Origin: Desulfobacterales bacterium
GTDB lineage: Bacteria > Desulfobacterota > Desulfobacteria > Desulfobacterales > Desulfolunaceae
Direction of reading: 5' to 3'
Length of the DNA stretch: 37,067 bases
Assembly (NCBI GenBank): GCA_022360815.1
Contig: JAKSCC010000100.1
Location: forward strand, 1-37,067
Shown here: piece by piece, positions 30,881 to 37,067 of the stretch
Layout: the number at the start of each line of letters is the position of its first letter
Position numbering within the stretch: position 1 is the first letter of the stretch
Notes under the pieces: generated by a model
The model's input: only the letters and a program-made list of their open reading frames with translations
Databases searched by the model: none
What the model was told of the DNA's origin: nothing
Translations under genes and position numbers: made by a program

Positions 30881-33496
30881 TTATTGGTTGAGAATATCCA
30901 GATAACCCACAATGGTCTCTTTGTAGAAGGATCGGGTGGTCTCCCCTTTCTCTTCGTTGAGAGCCCCTTTGTCCAGAAAATGGATGAGAGCGTTTTTAAA
31001 GGTGATATCACTCAGGGCTTCGGAGAGCTCGATTTCATTTTGTTTGATCATCTTTTTGCCGAAGGTTTGACATTTTTTCACCAATCCTTTGACGTCAAGC
31101 TTGGGTGCTTTTTTGGAGTCAAGGGCGGTGAGAGCCACCAGATAAGCCTCCAGATAGGTTTTGAGAAAGCGGGAGAAGAGGTTGAGCCGTCTGAGACCTT
31201 CGGAGGTTACTTCATACGTGTCAGGTTTGGCGTTGTGAGGCACAAGAATTTTACTGTTAATAAAGGCTTTGAGCTCTTTTCTCACCATGTGTTCTACGGA
31301 GTGGTTGCGGTTGAAGGCAAACTCACGGTCAAACAGATCGGCCATCTGGCTGTAACCATCAAAGAGTTCGCTGGCATGGAATTCAAAGCGGTTGAGCTCT
31401 TTGATGGCAAGGGCTGTGATGCCCGCAGAGATAAAATGGATGATGCAGTTGTTTTTGTAATAGTCGAGAACAGGGCGTTTCCCATCATCCAAGTTAAAGG
31501 TGGTGGATGGGTCGATGGGGCCTTTGCACTCCACCGCACATTCCAGGAATTTTCGTTTGACGTAGCTGTCCAAAACGCTCTCAAAAGAGCGCTCTCGGTT
31601 TTCTCCCAGAGAGTCGGAGACCCACACATTCTGGGCATCCAGATGGTCGGTGAACACCTTAAGGTCTTCGGAAATTTGGCCGTAGGTGAACCGTTTTTTC
31701 ATGCTGTTGAGCACCGCACTGGCCACCACGCCGTAGGGGGTTGCAATGGAGACATCGTTGATGCTGTTGATAATACGATAACCCAAATCGTTACAGAAGT
31801 GGGCGTGCTCTTCGTCGTTCATGGTTTTGAAGTCATAGCCCTTTTCGTTGATCAGATCGGACAAGGAAATGGGTTCATGGAAGTTGACATAGACCTTTCC
31901 ATAACGCCTCTTCAGGAAGCGACGGGCTTTGATGAGCTGGTTGAGGTTTTCAGACTCCTTGGCCCCGCCTTCGACTTCGTGAAGGTAGGCGTCCTCTTCC
32001 AGAACCCGGTCGTAACCGAAATAGACGGGGACAAATTGGAGATCCTCGCAGGCCCCCTGACGGCAGGCGTCCACCAGCATGGAGAGGAGGCCCACTTTGG
32101 GGGGAAGCAGTTTTCCCGTACGGCTTCGTGTGCCTTCGAGAAAAAGTTCGATGTTAAAGCCTTCGCTCAAGAGCTTTTGCATGTACTCAAAAAAGACTCG
32201 GGAGTAGAGCTTGGCCCCTTTAAAGGTTCGGCGCATGAAAAAGGCACCGCCTCCACGAAGCATGGTGCCCATGGGCCAGAAGGAGAGGTTTCGACCTGCG
32301 GCAATATGGGGGCAGGGCATGTTGTTCTTTTTGAAAACATAAGAGAGGATCAGGTAGTCGAGGTGGCTTTTGTGGCAAGGCACAAGAACCAGAGGCGCTT
32401 GTTTGGAACGCATTTTGACTTTGGCAAGCCCCTTTTTATCGGCAATGATTCCTTCAAAAAGGGTGTTGAAAAGGCGGTCCAAAATCCATTCAAAGATGCG
32501 AACCCACTTGGCGCTGTAGTTGGCGGCAATTTCATCAAGATAGGCGTCGGCTTTTTTGTGGATATCGGGGAGTGGTTTCTCCTCGTCTTGGGCGTATTTG
32601 GCCATGAATTTGGCCAGGGATTTCCCGGTAAGGATGCTCTCTTTCATCTCTTCCCGACTCTTGAGAACAGGGCCTGTGATGCTTTGGCGATGCCGGTTGA
32701 GCTGTTCAATAAGCTGGCGTCGAAGAAGGATGGCCATCTCGCCCACGGGTTTTTCTGAAAGGGCGGACTCTTTGAGCCACTCTTTTAGATTGACGGGGTC
32801 TGAGATCTCCACAAAACTCTCTTTGTTGCGTTTGAAAATGCCAGCGATGCGTCTGATTTTGCCGGGGCGCTCGCGGGTACCGAAGAAGATATCAAAAAGG
32901 GAGAGGCCGCTTTTGTTGGGCATCATGGAGAAGACCATCACTTCGGGAATGATGTAGATGGGCCGTTCGGTCTCTTTTTGAAGCTCCAGAAGGCAGGCGA
33001 TGGGGTCTGTTTTTGATTTGACAAAGCTTCGGTAAAAAGCATCTCGGCTGATGAGGGGAAGAATGGCGTTTTTGCCGTCGAGAAGCTGCTTTTTCAGGTG
33101 GCCGCTCTCCACTGGGTCGGGTACGGAAAAATGTTTGAAAAAGTAGGCGATATGGCTGCCGATGATGCGCAAAAGGTGAGAGAGCGGTTGCCAGGCGTAA
33201 ATAGCGCAGTCAAATCCGATGGTAGGAAAGGGCAGTTCTTTTTGCTTTAGGCGCGTGTGAAAGTAGAGAAAAGCAAAATGGCTTGGGTATTTAGAGGCAT
33301 AGACATAGATGCCGTTGTCGTCTAGTTTTTTTATTTTCTCTGCTTCTGTGTCAGAGAGAACGATGTTGCGGAAGATAAAACGGCGCAGAAGATCTGAGAT
33401 GGCGCCCCCCTTTTCGGGGATGAAGTTTGAGTAGTGAACCCTCATGGCATCAGACATGGGGGTCTTTTTTTTCCGTTTGAGTCCGAATTTCAGCAT
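30881..33496 (-). CDS. plsB: Glycerol-3-phosphate acyltransferase PlsB
   Basis: This large 871-residue membrane enzyme adds the first acyl chain to sn-glycerol-3-phosphate in phospholipid synthesis. The acyltransferase motifs are all visible: VPCHKSHLDYL with the catalytic H-X4-D (His375-Asp380), GGGAFFMRRTFKG, FLEGTRSRTGKLL and the VPVYFGYDR segment. It is close to the E. coli enzyme in length (about 807). The protein has a basic N-terminus and a long C-terminal region of the PlsB type. A weak ribosome site precedes the ATG at 33496. It stands in its own transcription unit, with the palindromic element downstream. Confidence 0.92.
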   Translation of the reverse strand: MLKFGLKRKKKTPMSDAMRVHYSNFIPEKGGAISDLLRRFIFRNIVLSDTEAEKIKKLDDNGIYVYASKYPSHFAFLYFHTRLKQKELPFPTIGFDCAIYAWQPLSHLLRIIGSHIAYFFKHFSVPDPVESGHLKKQLLDGKNAILPLISRDAFYRSFVKSKTDPIACLLELQKETERPIYIIPEVMVFSMMPNKSGLSLFDIFFGTRERPGKIRRIAGIFKRNKESFVEISDPVNLKEWLKESALSEKPVGEMAILLRRQLIEQLNRHRQSITGPVLKSREEMKESILTGKSLAKFMAKYAQDEEKPLPDIHKKADAYLDEIAANYSAKWVRIFEWILDRLFNTLFEGIIADKKGLAKVKMRSKQAPLVLVPCHKSHLDYLILSYVFKKNNMPCPHIAAGRNLSFWPMGTMLRGGGAFFMRRTFKGAKLYSRVFFEYMQKLLSEGFNIELFLEGTRSRTGKLLPPKVGLLSMLVDACRQGACEDLQFVPVYFGYDRVLEEDAYLHEVEGGAKESENLNQLIKARRFLKRRYGKVYVNFHEPISLSDLINEKGYDFKTMNDEEHAHFCNDLGYRIINSINDVSIATPYGVVASAVLNSMKKRFTYGQISEDLKVFTDHLDAQNVWVSDSLGENRERSFESVLDSYVKRKFLECAVECKGPIDPSTTFNLDDGKRPVLDYYKNNCIIHFISAGITALAIKELNRFEFHASELFDGYSQMADLFDREFAFNRNHSVEHMVRKELKAFINSKILVPHNAKPDTYEVTSEGLRRLNLFSRFLKTYLEAYLVALTALDSKKAPKLDVKGLVKKCQTFGKKMIKQNEIELSEALSDITFKNALIHFLDKGALNEEKGETTRSFYKETIVGYLDILNQ

Positions 33497-33996
33497 ATCT
33501 TGATGATTCCGAATGGTTGAGGTCGAAGGGCGGGCCGTCTTGTGACGGGCTCCTGAACGTAGAATTTGTAAATAGTATAGATTTCGGCGATGTGCAACTC
33601 AAATATCCTGTGGGATTGCACAGGGAATTTGCGGGAAGACCATGCGATGAATGGAGGGGTGGGATCTTGTCTTTTTTATTTACTTTGAGCGGTGAGTAAA
33701 CAGTGAATTATGACAACTGATATAAGTCATGAAACCCATGATCTGCCTTGAACTTATTGGGTTTTTAGCTTGCGTTGGAATGGTTGATGTGGTAGCTTCG
33801 AAAAGTTATAATGTATAGGAAAGCAGGTGCGAGGTTCCCTCTACTCTTTTGTATTCTAAAGGGATACTGACTATTAAAGCCAGAGGGCACTGTTTTCTGT
33901 TTTTTCGCCCCATATGGTATTGGCCTGCAAGGATCCCCGGTTGGGGAGATTATAAATTTAAAAAGAATACTTTATGCTTAAAGGAGGATCTGGTTT
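33497..33996. other. Divergent intergenic region with promoter and leader
   Basis: About 500 bases between plsB (minus) and the short membrane protein gene (plus). No gene is supported in it. It holds a good promoter at 33784-33812 and a roughly 180-base leader in front of the small gene. Confidence 0.55.
33784..33812 (+). promoter_or_regulatory. Promoter of the small membrane protein gene
   Basis: TTGATG (33784-33789) is followed after exactly 17 bases by a perfect TATAAT (33807-33812). Transcription would start near 33819, leaving a 178-base leader with inverted pairs CCCTCT/AGAGGG (33838-33886) before T-rich sequence and TCCCC/GGGGA near 33931-33948. Confidence 0.6.
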
Positions 33997-34212
33997 ATGA
34001 AGACGTTAATCGGTGGTGCCATTGCAGCTGTTTTTGGTTTGATCGGTATTGCAGTTTGGTTTGATGCTCTGCTTCAGCTTCTCGCTGGTACAGTTCCTGC
34101 CCTTCTTCTGCTGGGTGGTGCTCTTGCTCTCTACCTTGGCTTTGATGAGCTCAAAGAGACTTGGAAGAATGATGACGGCGTTGAAGAAGAGAAAGCTGCC
34201 GACGCTGAGTAG
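33997..34212 (+). CDS. Short membrane protein, 71 residues
   Basis: AAAGGAGG lies 7 or 8 bases before the ATG, a strong ribosome site. The protein has two hydrophobic segments (LIGGAIAAVFGLIGIAVWF and LLAGTVPALLLLGGALALYLGF) and an acidic tail (KETWKNDDGVEEEKAADAE), so it is probably a two-helix inner-membrane protein. It has its own promoter and terminator, i.e. it is a single-gene unit. I do not know its function; similar Gly-rich small proteins occur in sulfate reducers. Confidence 0.75.
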   Translation: MKTLIGGAIAAVFGLIGIAVWFDALLQLLAGTVPALLLLGGALALYLGFDELKETWKNDDGVEEEKAADAE

Positions 34213-34260
34213 CTCCTTCTAAGGGTGGGGTCGATTGCATCTCCCCTATTTCGACGATTT

Positions 34261-34292
34261 AAAAAGCCCTGTGGTTTCCACAGGGCTTTTTT
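34261..34292. terminator. Bidirectional terminator
   Basis: AAAAAGCCCTGTGG (34261-34274) and CCACAGGGCTTTTT (34278-34291) form a perfect 14-bp stem with a 3-base loop, with A and T tracts at both ends. It ends the small membrane gene (plus) and, two bases from its stop, the TraB-like gene (minus). Confidence 0.9.
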
Positions 34293-34294
34293 AG

Positions 34295-35536
34295 TTATGG
34301 GTTTAGCGCATTTTGTTGCAGGGACAGTGATTGAAGCGCCTTGGCCAGGTCGCGAAAGGAAACACTGAGCCGTTCTTTTTTCTGGCTTTGAATAAAGCCC
34401 ATGGCCTGAACCCTTTTTTCAACATCTGGCATGTGCAGGGCTCCCCAGGGAATGATGAGGGTTGTGTAGTGGGGTAGGGCTTTGTCCAGTACTCCGAAAA
34501 GGGTCTGGTTGCGACGGGTGATGAGGTCTTTTTTTACGGTTTCAAAAAGCGCATCCAGTTTCTCCTGGCTCTGAGTCCAGAGATTGTATTCCTCATAGCC
34601 CTGTAAAAAGGGTTTGTCGGTAAAGAAGGATTGGGTAAGGGTCTTTAGAAAAAGGACGGTTTCCGGAGCAAAATCAGAGAGATCGACATCGGCATGAACC
34701 ATTTCAGGGGTACCCGAAGCGGTGGGTTGGAGAGACCCGAACTGCTCTTTTGCAATGAGCGTTGCATTGAGCGGCATCTCATGCTGAGAAGAGAGCCCTA
34801 AAAGTTTGCTGATACCCCGATAGCTGAATTTTTCTTTGAAAAGACCCTTTTTATCGGTCACCCCCTCGGCCAGAATGAGTGTCCCCTGTTTCTCCATGGA
34901 GGTTCCCACTGCGTCGTAAAACCGAGAACTGCCAATGTGGATCATGGGAACCAGGCGCAGGGTTTTGCCCGGTTTTGTGTAGACCTTCTCCACCATGACG
35001 AGGCCGTGGGGCTCCACCTTCATGAATCCCGCCGTCTGGATCTCCACCAGGGCTGGAATCGAGGCGAGAATGGTGCCGGTGGCAAAAAGAGGCAGCAGAA
35101 AGAGGGCGATGACGCTATAGACGAGGCTCTGCTTCCAGGAGAACCAGGGGCCTTCAAAAAAAGAGGCATCCAGAAGAAAGGGGTGCTGTGAGCGCTTTCG
35201 TAGCCAGAAGAGGCCGGCCAGGCCGAAGAGAAGCTGGGCCAGCGATGCCAAAGGGCTCAAGAGGGCCGGCTGAAGAAAAAAGCCCAACGGAAAAAAGGCC
35301 ATGGCCCCCCAGAGAGAAAAGAGGGTCAAGGGGACAAAAAGCCTTTTGGGCGGGTGTTTGTGAATACCAAGGATCACGCACATGGGCAGGGTGAGAAGCA
35401 CCACCATGGAGGCCACCGGGTTTCTCAGGAAGATGAGAAGGTGGTTGCCGGTGAGAAGCGCGAGAAGCTCATCGGCCACAGAGAGAGCGGCATCGGAGAG
35501 GAAGAGAAGGAAAAAGAGGTTTGCAAAGTGTCGCAT
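34295..35536 (-). CDS. Polytopic membrane protein with C-terminal TraB/TIKI-like domain
   Basis: The ATG at 35536 has AAAGGAG a few bases upstream. The first 175 of 413 residues contain about five hydrophobic helices. The remaining part begins LRLVPMIHIGSSRFYDAVGTSM, with a Gly/His motif like that of TraB/TIKI proteins, continues ILAEGVTDKKG and ends IIPWGALHMPDVEKRVQAMGF, with a second His motif. Members of this fold are putative metalloproteases or related hydrolases; activity in bacteria is mostly unknown. The helices would fix the domain to the inner membrane. The gene lies downstream of polA on the same strand. Confidence 0.6.
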   Translation of the reverse strand: MRHFANLFFLLFLSDAALSVADELLALLTGNHLLIFLRNPVASMVVLLTLPMCVILGIHKHPPKRLFVPLTLFSLWGAMAFFPLGFFLQPALLSPLASLAQLLFGLAGLFWLRKRSQHPFLLDASFFEGPWFSWKQSLVYSVIALFLLPLFATGTILASIPALVEIQTAGFMKVEPHGLVMVEKVYTKPGKTLRLVPMIHIGSSRFYDAVGTSMEKQGTLILAEGVTDKKGLFKEKFSYRGISKLLGLSSQHEMPLNATLIAKEQFGSLQPTASGTPEMVHADVDLSDFAPETVLFLKTLTQSFFTDKPFLQGYEEYNLWTQSQEKLDALFETVKKDLITRRNQTLFGVLDKALPHYTTLIIPWGALHMPDVEKRVQAMGFIQSQKKERLSVSFRDLAKALQSLSLQQNALNP

Positions 35537-35613
35537 GACGCTCCTTTGAGCGAGTGGCTTTTTTTAAAAAAAGCTCCGCAAAAAACTTTTCTATTGTCTC
35601 GTGCTTTCTTTAA

Positions 35614-35630
35614 GCCTCCCTTTGGGGGGC
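35614..35630. other. Hairpin between polA and the TraB-like gene
   Basis: GCCTCCC (35614-35620) and GGGGGGC (35624-35630) pair with one G-U pair around three Ts, inside outer arms GTGCTT (35601-35606) and AAGCAC (35636-35641). A further GC-rich stem CCGGC/GCCGG (35729-35744) lies nearer the polA end. One of these may end the polA transcript, but none has a T tract on the minus strand. Confidence 0.35.
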
Positions 35631-35768
35631 AAATGAAGCACGGGCTAAAACATGAAAAATGAAGTCACTGAAACTTGAGTCGGGGTATTAAAAAAGCCCG
35701 TTTGTCAACCTTTTCAGAAGTTTGGCCCCCGGCAGGGCCGCCGGAGGCGAACGATAGCCCCTAAGAGG

Positions 35769-37067
35769 TTAGTGGGCCTGGCTCCAGTTTTCGCCGACTT
35801 CGATGTTGACGGAGAGCGGCACGTCCAGTTTCCAGACATGCTCCATGGCCTCTTTCATGATTTTTTGAACGCTCTTCACCTCGGCTTCCGGGGCTTCAAA
35901 GACGATTTCGTCGTGAACGCTCATGATCATGCGCGTTTCAAGGTTTTTCTCTTTGATCAGCGCCTGGCATTTGAGCATGGCCAACTTGATGAGATCGGCT
36001 GCGGTGCCCTGAATGGGGGTGTTGACGGCCGAGCGCTCGGCAAACTGCCGAACATTTCGGTTGGCGCTTGCGATTTCAGGCAGGGGCCGTACGCGTCCCA
36101 AAAGGGTGCTGGTGGTCTTCTTTTCCTGGGCATCGGCAATGCAGGTCTCGATGAACCCCTCTACGCCGCTGTATCTTTTAAAGTAGTTTTCAATAAAGCT
36201 CTTGGCCATCTTCTGGGTGATCCCAAGCTCTTTGGAGAGGCCGTAAGGGCTCATGCCGTACATGATGCCGAAGTTGACCGCTTTGGCCTGGCGCCGCATC
36301 TCATCGGTGACAAAAAGAGGATCGCAGTCAAACATCTCGGCTGCGGTTCGCCTGTGAATATCTTCTCCGGTTTGAAAAGAGTCGATGAGGATGGGATCTT
36401 TGGAGCAGTGGGCCAGAAGGCGAAGTTCAATTTGAGAGTAGTCGGCGGCAATGAGTTTGTGGCCTTTTTGGGGCACAAAGGCTTGCCTAATTTTGCGGCC
36501 CTCTTCTCCTCGCACCGGAATGTTTTGAAGGTTGGGGTTTGAGCTGCTCAAGCGGCCGGTGACGGCCACGGTCTGGTTGTAGGAGGTGTGGATGCGCCCG
36601 GTTTTGGGGTTGACCAGCTCCACCAACGCATCGGTGTAAGTGCTTTTGAGCTTGGAGAGGGTGCGGTATCTCAAAACCTGGGCGGGCATCTCATGCATCT
36701 GGGCGAGGGCGGTGAGGACCTCGGCATCGGTGGAGTAGCCGGTCTTCTTCTTGGTTTTCTTCTGGACGGGAAGCTCCAGCTTTTCAAAGAGAATGGCACC
36801 CAGCTGCTGTGAGGAGTTGATGTTGAAGGTTTCACCGGCCAGCTCGTAAATATTTGCTTCGACGGCGCTCATTTCGGTCTCAAAGAGCGTTGAGATCTCA
36901 CCCAGCTCGTCTGTGTCCACGGCAACGCCTTGGGCTTCCATCTCTGCCAGCACGTGCATCAAAGGCATCTCAAGGGTCTCAAAAAGATCCAGGAGCCCTT
37001 TTTCTTCCAGCTCTTTTTTAAAGAGAAGGGCGAGCTGAAGGGTGATGTCGGCATCTTCGGCTGCATA
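35769..37067 (-). CDS. polA: DNA polymerase I, C-terminal part (5' end off window)
   Basis: The 432 residues visible are the polymerase domain of Pol I, plus a little of the preceding exonuclease region (YAAEDADITLQLAL). All three family A motifs are present: AADYSQIELRLLAH (motif A), RRQAKAVNFGIMYGMSPYG (motif B) and MSVHDEIVFEAP (motif C), with TGRLSSSNPNLQNIPVR in the palm. The enzyme fills gaps and removes primers in replication and repair. The reading frame is open through the right edge, so the start lies outside. Nothing indicates a frameshift or a missing residue. Confidence 0.96.
   Translation of the reverse strand, partial: YAAEDADITLQLALLFKKELEEKGLLDLFETLEMPLMHVLAEMEAQGVAVDTDELGEISTLFETEMSAVEANIYELAGETFNINSSQQLGAILFEKLELPVQKKTKKKTGYSTDAEVLTALAQMHEMPAQVLRYRTLSKLKSTYTDALVELVNPKTGRIHTSYNQTVAVTGRLSSSNPNLQNIPVRGEEGRKIRQAFVPQKGHKLIAADYSQIELRLLAHCSKDPILIDSFQTGEDIHRRTAAEMFDCDPLFVTDEMRRQAKAVNFGIMYGMSPYGLSKELGITQKMAKSFIENYFKRYSGVEGFIETCIADAQEKKTTSTLLGRVRPLPEIASANRNVRQFAERSAVNTPIQGTAADLIKLAMLKCQALIKEKNLETRMIMSVHDEIVFEAPEAEVKSVQKIMKEAMEHVWKLDVPLSVNIEVGENWSQAH

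Noticed and set aside
30836-32758. Long plus-strand open frame antisense to plsB
   Set aside because: It has no recognisable domain or ribosome site and is explained by the codon bias of plsB on the minus strand.

Overview
This is a 37 kb stretch of chromosome from a Gram-negative bacterium, most likely a sulfate-reducer-type deltaproteobacterium (Desulfobacterota, Desulfobacterales-like). I infer this from moderate GC content, SelB (selenocysteine decoding), a plant-type DapB, type IV pilus and outer-membrane TolC genes, PlsB, a sodium-type flagellar stator, and a short palindromic element whose core (GATGA..TCGTAAAAAA) I associate with that group. No phage, insertion sequence, CRISPR array or obvious island is visible. 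The window is mostly housekeeping DNA with a few unusual accessory pieces.

Layout. 1-700: two minor prepilin genes on the minus strand (FimT/GspH-like, then a PilW-like gene cut by the window edge). 1192-2979: a GspE/PilB-type assembly ATPase, convergent with a secreted LysM protein (3087-4175). 4651-8244: an HD-domain nucleotidase-like protein, a response regulator with a degenerate HD-GYP domain, and a MotA/MotB stator pair that looks sodium-driven. 8488-12037: a DNA-binding-domain/PTS EIIA fusion, a ClC channel with CBS domains, and a universal stress protein. 12305-15746: tRNA-Ser followed by dnaX-ybaB-recR and a YkgJ-type cysteine-cluster protein. 15708-19446: a small winged-helix-like gene, murI, malate dehydrogenase and hemW.

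19479-23097 (minus strand): a DUF2333-type membrane protein with a nearly perfect 52-residue tandem repeat, then selB and a small membrane protein. 23452-23614: tRNA-His and tRNA-Arg, with a promoter nearly identical to the one in front of tRNA-Ser. 23899-25416: an orphan TolC-like outer-membrane protein, convergent with a small secreted protein-dapB-deoxyribonucleotidase group. 27280-28677: an NhaC antiporter with a palindromic operator over its promoter. 29057-30751: a single-chain nucleotidyltransferase-sugar kinase that looks like a MurU-AmgK fusion for peptidoglycan recycling. 30881-33496: plsB. 33997-34212: a short membrane protein with its own strong promoter, leader and terminator. 34295-35536: a membrane-anchored TraB-like protein. 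35769-37067: the C-terminal part of polA, cut by the right edge.

Themes that link the genes are cell-envelope work (MurI, MurU-AmgK, PlsB, LysM, DapB for diaminopimelate), sodium and anion handling (stator, NhaC, ClC), and DNA replication and repair (DnaX, YbaB, RecR, PolA). Nothing here is a clear-cut new system. The best candidates for a second look are the HTH-EIIA/ClC/stress-protein cluster, the MurU-AmgK fusion, the degenerate HD-GYP regulator in front of the stator genes, and the palindromic operator of nhaC. All family calls come from reading motifs by eye, without database searches.
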